DNA of 64,000 nucleotides from Calothrix sp. NIES-2100 (GTDB lineage: Bacteria > Cyanobacteriota > Cyanobacteriia > Cyanobacteriales > Nostocaceae), in assembly GCF_002368195.1 (NCBI RefSeq), contig NZ_AP018178.1, positions 8,452,645 through 8,516,644 on the forward strand. The letters run 5' to 3'. A model generated the notes under the pieces. The model did no database searches and was not told where the DNA came from. It was given only the letters and a program-made list of their open reading frames with translations. The position numbers and the translations under genes were made by a program. This document shows positions 43,834-51,516 of this stretch, piece by piece (within the stretch, counting starts at the first letter, position 1; each line of letters begins with the position of its first letter).

Positions 43834-46275
43834 TTAACTCAATCCCCATTCAAATTTTAAGGTTTCCAGTTTATGATTTTTCACACTTAATCTGTGACAC
43901 TCATCCAAAAACTCTTTTACCTGTTCTTCGTTGAGAGTTAAACCACCCTCTTGCAGGTTATTAATATAACTGATGATATCAGCAGTTGTCAGAGATGCAC
44001 TGATTTCTTCTAGCAAGATAGCATTTCTGACTTCTCTGCATACCAATTCAATATCAGATGAAGTAAACCTGACGCTTTTTTCGGCTAAAATCTCAAAATT
44101 AATTATCTGCTCAAAATCAATTTTTGCTAAGTAATGTTGAAATATCTCTATTCTTTCCCATTTATCTGGGGGAAAAATAGGAATTTTCCAATCCAATCTA
44201 CCAGAACGTTTTAAGGCGCTATCAATTCCACTTAAATAATTGGTAGCAGCAATCACAATTACATTGCTGTTTCTGAGATTATTCAGTTCAATTAACAATT
44301 GGTTAATAGTAGCTTTTTGGTCTGTATGGGCGTTATCTTCATTCCTGTTAAATCCAATACTGTCTAACTCATCAATAAATAACACAGAGGGAGATTTCTT
44401 TTTAGCTTGAGCAAAAATATCCCGAATATTTTTTTGACTTTGACCTATCCATACACTGACAATATCAGCTGGAGAAAATTTAAAGAAATATCTCCCCGAT
44501 TGATTAGCGAAGGCATTTGCTAAGAGAGTTTTACCACATCCAGGTAATCCATAGAAAAGAATCCCGCTAATAGCATCTTGATAACCTTTAGATTGTAGCC
44601 TGAGAAGTTTACTTAATTTTTCTTTTTCTTCCTTCAAGCCTTTAACTTGGCTAAAATCCAGCTTGATTTCTTTGACGCGGTTGCTTAGAGAATATGTTTG
44701 GACTAAACTTTGTTTCTTAAGTCCATACTCAAAGGATGGATAATTAATAAAGTCAAATGATACTGGAACTAGTTGATGATTTTCATAATCTGGAGCCATG
44801 ACTACAATTTGAAAACTGTCACTATAATACCTAGCTAGTTTATATTCTAAAACTTCTTTAGCCTTTTTAATTTGGTAATAGTTACGGGCAATTTCAAAAC
44901 CAGGAAGTACTAACCAAACAGTCTCTAATTTATTCGGCCATACTTTTGATTTTCGCAAAATTCTCTTCAGGGAATCCAAAAAGAGATTGTTATCCTGGAA
45001 TTCTTGATACTTGAGAGTTTCTATTTCAACAATTACCTTATTTTCAACATATACCTCTATAGTTTCGCTTTGATATTCTTCCTCATAGTCTGATGAATCT
45101 TCATCAGTTGTTTCCTGGTCTCTGGAAGTCAATTCAACTTCACAGCGAATCTTAGATAACTCATAGCCTAAAGTTTCTAAAGTTTTAATGGCAAAATATT
45201 TTAGATAGATATATTCTGTACTTTCTTGTTGCCACTTCAAAGTATAAAAATGTTCTGCTCTCATCTTCAGTAATAACTGCGATTCCGCAAATATTTGCGC
45301 CTTTTGTAATTCTAAAAAATAATTTAGTAAAGATGGTTCATCTTCCTCCATTTCATAATATGGAAGTTCCAAAAGTAGTCGAAAATGAGCATAAATTTCT
45401 TCTTTATGCTTAATCGCAGCTTCATTTGGGTATTTACATCTCAGAGTGAATGTAAAAGGAATTTTACTAGCCACTCTGTCTACCAAGTATCCTAAAGCAT
45501 CTTCTTGCTGCTGTGCTTGGATATCTGATGCTGATGGACAATGAAATAAAATAAAAAATTGTTCGGAATTATACTTATTTGCGTATAAAGATATCTGTTC
45601 AAATTGCTCATCAAATTTTTCACAATCTAATAAATCTAAAGCAGTATTGCCAAGGATGACGCTGGTCATCGTTGAAAGATAAAAGTGATAAATATTCGCA
45701 TCAGACAACGAATATTCTTTTTCATCCTCGTCATCTACAGCAATATTTGTCGTAAATTTCTGATTAGAAGATTTAGGGATGCTATTGTTACCTTTATATT
45801 GATATTTTCTAATTAATTCATAATTTAAAATTTTAATAACGATATCAGAAAAGAAATCTTCTATCTGTGGTATTAGAAAAATTCCTACTGGTTGATTTGA
45901 ATCTAAGCAAGCCTGAAAGCGTTCATATTCTTGTTCAGAAACAAAATCAAATAAATAATAGAAAAAGTCATGTTTGACTGGAAGTGTCTCACTTAATTTA
46001 GCTAAAATCGTTTCCGAATTAGCAACTTGATTTTCGGGTGTTACACCTTTAATAGAAATAGCTAGTTTGGTATCTAAGGGAATGTACAAATCAAATATTG
46101 GCTCGGTGCAAAGTCCCAATTCATCTAGAGCAGTATTAAAATTATCTATAAAAGCTTGACTGCGACGCTGATAGCCAAACTGCTCCATAATTGTTTTGAC
46201 TCGCAGGCTTTTTTTAGTTCTACCAGTTCGCTGAAGTTCATTTTTGATGGCGCGTAAGTAGGCTGTATATGACAT
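43834..46275 (-). CDS. AAA+ ATPase of the FtsH/Cdc48 type with a long N-terminal region, 813 aa
   Basis: The C-terminal third (about 555-790) is a classic AAA module: Walker A GLPGCGKTLLANAF (about 577-590), pore-like VWIGQSQKNIRDIF, Walker B VLFIDELDSIG (about 632), sensor 1 VIAATNYLSG, arginine-finger region SGRLDWKI and sensor 2 TSSDIELVCREV. The 550-residue N-terminal part begins with a helical domain, includes an acidic stretch (TTDEDSSDYEEEYQS) and, directly after it, VYVENKVIVEIETLKYQEF, which looks like the strand and E-x-x-K of a PD-(D/E)XK-type nuclease. That is only suggestive. No membrane helix, no HExxH protease motif. It is the first gene (in transcription order) of the accessory block. 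Function unknown. Confidence 0.8.
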   Translation of the reverse strand: MSYTAYLRAIKNELQRTGRTKKSLRVKTIMEQFGYQRRSQAFIDNFNTALDELGLCTEPIFDLYIPLDTKLAISIKGVTPENQVANSETILAKLSETLPVKHDFFYYLFDFVSEQEYERFQACLDSNQPVGIFLIPQIEDFFSDIVIKILNYELIRKYQYKGNNSIPKSSNQKFTTNIAVDDEDEKEYSLSDANIYHFYLSTMTSVILGNTALDLLDCEKFDEQFEQISLYANKYNSEQFFILFHCPSASDIQAQQQEDALGYLVDRVASKIPFTFTLRCKYPNEAAIKHKEEIYAHFRLLLELPYYEMEEDEPSLLNYFLELQKAQIFAESQLLLKMRAEHFYTLKWQQESTEYIYLKYFAIKTLETLGYELSKIRCEVELTSRDQETTDEDSSDYEEEYQSETIEVYVENKVIVEIETLKYQEFQDNNLFLDSLKRILRKSKVWPNKLETVWLVLPGFEIARNYYQIKKAKEVLEYKLARYYSDSFQIVVMAPDYENHQLVPVSFDFINYPSFEYGLKKQSLVQTYSLSNRVKEIKLDFSQVKGLKEEKEKLSKLLRLQSKGYQDAISGILFYGLPGCGKTLLANAFANQSGRYFFKFSPADIVSVWIGQSQKNIRDIFAQAKKKSPSVLFIDELDSIGFNRNEDNAHTDQKATINQLLIELNNLRNSNVIVIAATNYLSGIDSALKRSGRLDWKIPIFPPDKWERIEIFQHYLAKIDFEQIINFEILAEKSVRFTSSDIELVCREVRNAILLEEISASLTTADIISYINNLQEGGLTLNEEQVKEFLDECHRLSVKNHKLETLKFEWGLS

Positions 46276-46430
46276 TTTGTATTTTTTACTCGGTCTAACT
46301 AAGTGAGTATCCCCAAAGGGCGCAATAATATAATTCCCTAAGCTACATGTATATTTAACTTAAACAGGCGATCGCTTTTTCTTTTTATAGCGGTTCTCAG
46401 CCTTTGTGATTTACAACAACCCCACCCCCC

Positions 46431-46458
46431 AACCCCCTCCCCGCAAGCGAGGAGGGGG
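46431..46458. repeat. Palindromic repeat identical to the one inside the CHAT gene
   Basis: The same 28 bp as at 24015-24042, here in the 308-bp gap upstream of the sugar permeases. Nearby are CCCCTAGCCCC repeats (46529-46576). No gene is seen in the gap. Confidence 0.8.
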
Positions 46459-46583
46459 CTACGAAGTACATCATTATGATGAGGAAAAGCTATATTGCTA
46501 TTCTTATTCCTACCGCTTTGTACAAATCCCTAGTCCTTAATCCCTAGCCCCTAGCCCCTAATCCCTAGCCCCTAATAGTTGTT

Positions 46584-47489
46584 TTGGAAATTAACAGGCG
46601 ACACAGACAACCGAGATGGAATCTCACAGAAAACATGGCTGGATATCTATTTATGATGCCTGCTATTTTGGTTTTGGGGATTTTTGTTGTACTCCCGATT
46701 CTCTCTGCTGTCTTCCTGTCCCTACAAAAAGTTCAGCTTCTAGGTGGTATTGAGTATCAGTTCATTGGCTTTCGCAATTTTACACGCTTGGCTGAGGATG
46801 AACGAGTTTGGATTGCTTTGAAAAATACAGCAGAATACGTTGCGATTGTTGTACCAAGCCAAACTATTCTCGCCTTAATTCTAGCTGTAACTCTGAATTC
46901 TGGGATTCGCGGGCAAAATTGGTGGCGTATCCTGTACTTTTTGCCCACAGTCACTTCTTCAGCCGTGCTGACGCTGATTTTTATGTGGATTTATAACACC
47001 GATGGGCTACTCAATGATTTTCTCGCTGTTATGGGGCTACCTAGATATAACTGGTTAGGCGATCCAGCCGTTGCCCTCAAAGGTATTATGATCATGAATA
47101 TTTGGTCAACAGCGCCGTTTTACATGGTGATTTACCTAGCGGCGTTGCAGGATATCCCCCAGTCACTTTACGAAGCGGCTGAACTGGATGGGGCGAATGG
47201 CTGGCAAAAGTTTATCCATGTTACTATTCCCATACTTCAGCCTGTAACCTTTTTTGTGGTAACGATGGGGGTGATTGGTACTTTTCAATTATTTGATCAG
47301 TCTTATATCTTTTCTGGCGGTACTGGCGGCCCGAATAATGCCACATTAACGGTGGTACTACTAATTTACCAAGCTGTATTTCGGAATTTACAGATGGGTT
47401 ATGCAGCTGCGATCGCTTTTTTATTAGCTGCAATCATTATTGCGATCGCTTTAATTCAGCGGCGAATTTTTGGAGGTGAAAGGCTGTGA
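46584..47489 (+). CDS. Sugar ABC transporter permease (UgpA/MalF type)
   Basis: 301 residues with six membrane helices and the cytoplasmic EAA loop that contacts the ATPase (LYEAAELDGANGWQKFIHVTIPILQPV, around residue 200). It is the first half of a permease pair, its partner overlapping it by 4 bp. The start shown is TTG at 46584, giving MEINRRHRQPRW before the first helix. An ATG at 46635 is an alternative. From memory, a glucoside permease sits beside psbV/petE in Anabaena, which agrees with the position here, but this is not verified. The likely binding protein is encoded at 32467-33717. No ATPase subunit is in the window. Confidence 0.88.
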   Translation: MEINRRHRQPRWNLTENMAGYLFMMPAILVLGIFVVLPILSAVFLSLQKVQLLGGIEYQFIGFRNFTRLAEDERVWIALKNTAEYVAIVVPSQTILALILAVTLNSGIRGQNWWRILYFLPTVTSSAVLTLIFMWIYNTDGLLNDFLAVMGLPRYNWLGDPAVALKGIMIMNIWSTAPFYMVIYLAALQDIPQSLYEAAELDGANGWQKFIHVTIPILQPVTFFVVTMGVIGTFQLFDQSYIFSGGTGGPNNATLTVVLLIYQAVFRNLQMGYAAAIAFLLAAIIIAIALIQRRIFGGERL

Positions 47490-48322
47490 CTCAAATCTCT
47501 CGCTTTTCCTGGCTGAGAGTACTGCTGTATGCCTTACTCACAGTCTATGCCATCATCACTGTCATTCCCTTTTTATGGGCACTCTCGGCATCATTTAAGC
47601 CTCTATCAGAAATTGTCAGTGGTCAACCTAATTTCATACCACATAATTTCACTTTTGACAACTATAAGCAAATATTCTTACAAGAGCCGCTATTTTGGCG
47701 TTGGCTATTTAACAGCGTGCTAATTGCCTTTTGTGTAACTATTTTAAATTTACTGCTCAACTCAATGGCAGGCTACGCCTTAGCCAGACTACGCTTTGCG
47801 GGAAAACGCTTTTGGTTCTTGCTGATTTTAGCAGTTTTAGCTGTTCCCGCCCAGATTACCCTGATTCCTACCTTTTTGATTTTAAAAGCGATCGGCTGGC
47901 TCAATACTTACCAAGGCATGATCGTGCCGAGTATGGTCAATGCCACCTTCATTTTCATGATGCGGCAGTTTTTCGTCAATTTTCCCAAAGAATTAGAAGA
48001 AGCCGCCCAACTTGATGGTTTAAATACCTTAGGGATTTTTCGGCATATTGTCTTACCATTAGCCAAACCAGCCTTAGCAGCACAAGCTGTTTTTGTCTTC
48101 ATGGGTAGCTGGAATAATTTTTTGCTACCTGTAGTAATTTTATTTGACCCCGAAATGTTTACCCTCCCCTTAGGACTAAACACCTTCAAAGGTCAATACA
48201 TCAGCTATTGGAACTACATCATGGCAGCTTCAATGGTATTCACCCTACCAGCTTTAGCAATATACGCCTTTTTCAACCGCTACTTTATTCAAAGTGTCAC
48301 ATTTACTGGCGGGAAAGGGTAA
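47486..48322 (+). CDS. Sugar ABC transporter permease (UgpE/MalG type)
   Basis: 278 residues, six helices, with the EAA loop EEAAQLDGLNTLGIFRHIVLPLAKPAL (about residues 170-196) and the characteristic end YFIQSVTFTGGKG. It overlaps the upstream permease by 4 bp (GTGA), so translation is coupled. Together the two make the membrane channel of a carbohydrate importer. The stop is followed directly by a CCGTCAA heptamer array. Confidence 0.92.
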   Translation: MTQISRFSWLRVLLYALLTVYAIITVIPFLWALSASFKPLSEIVSGQPNFIPHNFTFDNYKQIFLQEPLFWRWLFNSVLIAFCVTILNLLLNSMAGYALARLRFAGKRFWFLLILAVLAVPAQITLIPTFLILKAIGWLNTYQGMIVPSMVNATFIFMMRQFFVNFPKELEEAAQLDGLNTLGIFRHIVLPLAKPALAAQAVFVFMGSWNNFLLPVVILFDPEMFTLPLGLNTFKGQYISYWNYIMAASMVFTLPALAIYAFFNRYFIQSVTFTGGKG

Positions 48323-48362
48323 CCGTCAACCGTCAACCGTCAACCGTCAACCGTCAACCGTG
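48322..48362. repeat. CCGTCAA heptamer array
   Basis: About five contiguous CCGTCAA units directly after the permease stop codon. A further example of the tandem heptamer class. Confidence 0.8.
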
Positions 48363-48482
48363 TTTACCAACCTCTACGATCCCCACTGGAACTAGAACAG
48401 TATTTTGGGCGACAAATTGCACTCTTAACGTGATATTGGTATTACAGCGACTTAATCTCTATATATCAGTTAACAAAACATT

Positions 48483-48677
48483 ATGGGTTTTGCAGACCTA
48501 TTGATCGCAGAGATAGCAGCAGACTACAGTATTCCTGTAGACAAAGGGTTTTCTCTGTACAACCACCTTTTAATTGCCGATAAACACCAAAAGACCCGTT
48601 TGGCGTTGGCGGTTGCAAAGGCAATTATTCCGCAATTATTGTCTGAGAAATACCCAAAAGGTACTAGTACCTTTTAG
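48483..48677 (+). CDS. Small protein of unknown function upstream of psbV
   Basis: 64 residues, MGFADLLIAEIAADYSIPVD to YPKGTSTF. The composition is protein-like: an N-terminal amphipathic helix (DLLIAEIAADYSI) and a second helical stretch (KTRLALAVAKAIIPQLLSEKY). No membrane segment or known motif. The start is an ATG without a clear ribosome site. I do not recognise the family. The position between the permeases and psbV, on the same strand, suggests a native gene and not a random frame, though with limited certainty. Confidence 0.5.
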   Translation: MGFADLLIAEIAADYSIPVDKGFSLYNHLLIADKHQKTRLALAVAKAIIPQLLSEKYPKGTSTF

Positions 48678-48800
48678 GTGCTACCGAAGCTACCTGAAGG
48701 GCTATCTGGGGCTTTGGCTCATGACAAAAAACAATTAGCAATATAGAGATTGAGTAACGCTAACTAGCTGTGTTGAGTGTCAAAATCTTTAAGGGGAAAC

Positions 48801-49292
48801 ATGTTTAGAAGATTAATTGGCGTTGTTGTGGCTACTGTTTTACTAACGTTTCAGTTGATTGTCGGTAGCGCGACAGCCGTAGAATTGGATGCAGCCACCC
48901 GAACAGTACCATTAAATACTGATGGTGATACAGTTGTACTCAGCTTGAAACAAGTTAAAGAAGGTAAACGCTTGTTTCAATACGCTTGCGCTCAATGTCA
49001 TGTTGGGGGTGTTACCAAAACTAACCAAAACGTAGGACTGGAACCAGAAGCACTAGCACTGGCTACACCAAACCGTAACAATATTGAGGGTTTGGTTGAC
49101 TACATGAAGAATCCTACTACTTATGACGGTGAAGAGGATATCTCAGAATTACACCCCAGCACCAAGAGCGCAGATATTTTCACAGAAATGAGAAATTTGA
49201 CCGAAGACGACTTAAAAGCGATCGCTGGTCATATTCTCTTACAACCCAAAGTAGTTGGCGACAAGTGGGGAGGTGGCAAAATTTATTACTAA
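48801..49292 (+). CDS. psbV: Cytochrome c-550 of photosystem II
   Basis: 163 residues from the ATG at 48801, chosen because AAGGGG lies 5-10 bp upstream and the sequence then begins with a clean signal peptide (MFRRLIGVVVATVLLTFQLI, ending around SATA). The mature protein starts VELDAATRTVPLN, as in PsbV. Haem c site C63-x-x-C66-H67 and second axial His in ISELHPSTKS. PsbV is a lumenal extrinsic subunit that stabilises the Mn cluster and Cl/Ca requirement of oxygen evolution. psbV2 follows after 160 bp, but on its own leader. Confidence 0.97.
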   Translation: MFRRLIGVVVATVLLTFQLIVGSATAVELDAATRTVPLNTDGDTVVLSLKQVKEGKRLFQYACAQCHVGGVTKTNQNVGLEPEALALATPNRNNIEGLVDYMKNPTTYDGEEDISELHPSTKSADIFTEMRNLTEDDLKAIAGHILLQPKVVGDKWGGGKIYY

Positions 49293-49452
49293 AGCCAGTA
49301 ATTAGTACTGAGGACTGAGGTCTGGGTGCTGAGCAAAGGGACTGGGGATTTGGGAATACCCACTCTCACATCCCCACTTCTTTTAAACTCAGAACTCAGA
49401 GTTCGGATCTCAGTACATTTTGCCGTATTTACAAAATCTCAACTAGCTGCTC

Positions 49453-49950
49453 ATGCTTTATCGATTATTTGGGCGTTATCTGTTCGGTGTTCTGGTCATT
49501 GTCTTATTGGTCTATCACAGCAGTACTTTACCTGCTTTCGCTGCCAATATCGATCCTTATATCAGACGTTATTTACATGTGACTGAGCCAATTTCACTAA
49601 ATCTGGATGGACAAGGGAATACGCGTCTGTTTACCCCATTAGAGTTGTCTGCTGGTAAACAAATGTTTGAAACCAACTGTATTAATTGTCACGTTGGTGG
49701 TGCAACTTTGCCCGATCCCCAAGTATCTCTAGCGCTGAAAACACTCCAGGGTGCTAATCCGCCCCGCGATCGCATTAATGCTCTGGTTAACTTTATGCGC
49801 CAGCCGATGACCTATGATGGTAGCCAGGAAACTTATTGGTGTCGTCAGTTGTCCCCTAATTTTCTCTCGCAACAACAAGTAGAAAGTTTAGCTGCTTTCA
49901 TTCTCACCGCAGCAAACAAAGCTCCAGGTTGGGGTACAGAAGATTTTTGA
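49453..49950 (+). CDS. psbV2: Cytochrome c-550-like protein PsbV2
   Basis: 165 residues with a signal peptide (to about residue 30, TLPAFA) and one haem c site C76-x-x-C79-H80 in TNCINCHVGGA. The sequence follows PsbV along its length (INALVNFMRQPMTYDGSQE aligns with VDYMKNPTTYDGEED), but where PsbV has the axial His, this protein has TYWCRQ. Cys as the likely sixth haem ligand agrees with what I recall of PsbV2. Role in photosystem II or as a separate lumenal cytochrome is not settled. The start is ATG at 49453. Confidence 0.9.
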   Translation: MLYRLFGRYLFGVLVIVLLVYHSSTLPAFAANIDPYIRRYLHVTEPISLNLDGQGNTRLFTPLELSAGKQMFETNCINCHVGGATLPDPQVSLALKTLQGANPPRDRINALVNFMRQPMTYDGSQETYWCRQLSPNFLSQQQVESLAAFILTAANKAPGWGTEDF

Positions 49951-50062
49951 ACAGCTAAGTAGCTTTGATAAAAAAATAAAAGTTTGCCTTTGAGATTATA
50001 CTATAAATTTACTTTTATTGTCTGACAACTCCACATAATTTTGGTGTATTGCACTCTAGTAG

Positions 50063-50080
50063 TTGTGCCGGATTGCACAA
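50063..50080. promoter_or_regulatory. CRP-like dyad upstream of petE
   Basis: TTGTGC-CGGATT-GCACAA is a perfect inverted repeat with the 5-6-5 TGTGx-N6-xCACA spacing of CRP-family sites. It lies 127 bp before the petE start. Confidence 0.35.
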
Positions 50081-50126
50081 ATTTTTATTAGATGAATCTT
50101 GTCCATATATTAAAAAAAAATTCATC

Positions 50127-50143
50127 TATGACAGATTGTCATA
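50127..50143. promoter_or_regulatory. Candidate repressor/activator dyad upstream of petE
   Basis: TATGACA-GAT-TGTCATA is a perfect 7-3-7 palindrome 64 bp before the petE start codon. BlaI/CopY-type regulators bind dyads of the TGACA..TGTCA sort, and petE in cyanobacteria is copper-regulated by such a protein (PetR). The match to its true site is not verified. Confidence 0.45.
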
Positions 50144-50206
50144 TTTGGCGTATATTTTATTTAAAATGGGAAAGGGAAAATAGAAACCATTTGTTAGGAG
50201 AACGCC

Positions 50207-50623
50207 ATGAAATTAATTGCGGCTAGCTTACGGCGCTTTGGCCTAGCTGTCTTGACACTTCTTTTAGTTGTTAGCAGCTTTGCTTTTTTTACTCCCAGCG
50301 CATCTGCTGAAACTTATCAGGTCAAACTAGGTACAGATAAAGGACTACTAGGATTTGAACCCAAAAAGTTAACGATTAAACCAGGCGATACAATTGAATG
50401 GGTGAACAACAAAGTTCCTCCCCATAATGTAGTATTTGATGCTGGTCTCAACCCCTCTAAAAGCGCTGATTTGGCCAAATCTTTATCTCAAAAGAAATTG
50501 TTGATGAATCCTGGTCAAAAAGTAACCACCACCTTCCCCGCAGACGCGCCTGCTGGTGATTACACCTTCTACTGCGAACCCCACCGTGGCGCTGGTATGG
50601 TTGGCAAAGTCACTGTTGAATAA
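50207..50623 (+). CDS. petE: Plastocyanin
   Basis: 138 residues. The signal peptide ends SASA with the mature protein starting ETYQVKLGTDKG. The type 1 copper ligands are H73 (PPHNVVFD), C123 and H126 (FYCEPHRGAGM) and M131. Plastocyanin carries electrons in the thylakoid lumen from cytochrome b6f to photosystem I. The start is the ATG at 50207, with TTAGGAGAA 8 bp upstream. It is adjacent to petJ, the alternative carrier used when copper is scarce. Two dyads in its upstream region fit metal or metabolic control. Confidence 0.98.
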   Translation: MKLIAASLRRFGLAVLTLLLVVSSFAFFTPSASAETYQVKLGTDKGLLGFEPKKLTIKPGDTIEWVNNKVPPHNVVFDAGLNPSKSADLAKSLSQKKLLMNPGQKVTTTFPADAPAGDYTFYCEPHRGAGMVGKVTVE

Positions 50624-51031
50624 CTTGACCTAGATGATTTTCTTTGCTTATCTGGCAAAATTAGCACAGAGCAATCGACGATCATCCTAGAGTGATTAAA
50701 CTATATAGATAATCAGCGGTGTTGAGTCTTATCCTTGCCTAGAATGCTAACTATTGCACGGGCTTAGTCATGGAAGGGGTAAACTCGTCACCGCTAATTT
50801 TAATAAAATTTACTGAAAATAATAATTGGGATAGTATTGAAGCTTCTCAATGCTAAATAACAGATAAATTAAAGATTTATGCGCTTAATACTGTTTATGC
50901 ATTACAGAAATTCGCGCTTCATAGGGTAGAGTACACATAGCATTTGGTAATCTCTCAGGCTTCTAGCAGCCATAGAAAACTTACTGGAGAAGGTTTTGCA
51001 GTTGCCGAATGGTTGTTGCGAGGAGAATATC
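50624..51031. other. 408-bp region between petE and petJ
   Basis: No gene is seen. A weak pairing CTAGATGAT (50630s) / ATCATCCTAG (50680s) could be the petE terminator. The rest is AT-rich and would hold the petJ promoter. I find no second copy of the petE dyad here. Confidence 0.35.
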
Positions 51032-51376
51032 TTGAGAATACTTTTATTTATACTACTGTTGGCGATCGCTTTATTTAGATTCACATTCATTCTGCCAGCA
51101 CTAGCTCTCGAAACATCGGCTGGAGCCAAAATCTTTGATGCTAATTGTTCTTCTTGCCATATAGGTGGCGGTAACATCCTCATGAGCCATAAAACTCTGA
51201 AAAAGGAGGCATTATCAAATTACCTGGAAAATTATGATCAAGACGCTATTAAAGCAATTATCCACCAGGTACAGAACGGCAAAAATGCCATGCCTGCCTT
51301 CAAAAACAAGTTAAGCAATGAAGAAATTTTGGAGGTAGCTGCTTACGTTTTTCAGAAAGCGGAAACAGGCTGGTAA
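51032..51376 (+). CDS. petJ: Cytochrome c6 (c553)
   Basis: 114 residues from a TTG at 51032, chosen because CGAGGAGAA lies just upstream. An in-frame TTG at 50996 gives an implausible MQLPNGCC leader. The signal peptide covers about residues 1-26 (to LPALA). The haem c site is C39-x-x-C42-H43 and the axial Met is M87 in NAMPAFKNKL. It replaces plastocyanin under copper limitation. The N-terminal mature sequence LETSAGAKIFDANCSSCH is the class I c6 pattern. It is directly downstream of petE on the same strand. Confidence 0.93.
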   Translation: MRILLFILLLAIALFRFTFILPALALETSAGAKIFDANCSSCHIGGGNILMSHKTLKKEALSNYLENYDQDAIKAIIHQVQNGKNAMPAFKNKLSNEEILEVAAYVFQKAETGW

Positions 51377-51379
51377 GGG

Positions 51380-51516
51380 CATTGGGCATGGGGAAGAGAT
51401 TGGGGAGATGGGGGAGATGGGAAGGAGAGGGGAGATGGGCAAGAAAACTCCCCACACTCCCTTGTCCCCCCTGCTTCCTAGCGCCTAGTCCCTAAGCCCT
51501 AGCTCCTCGCCCTTCT
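51380..51516. repeat. GGGGAGATGGG and CCCTAG repeat region after petJ
   Basis: Iterated GGGGAGATGGGGGAGATGGG (51398-51440) followed by CCCTAGT / CCCTAAGCCC iterations (51480-51510). It separates petJ from the convergent TonB-like gene. Confidence 0.7.
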
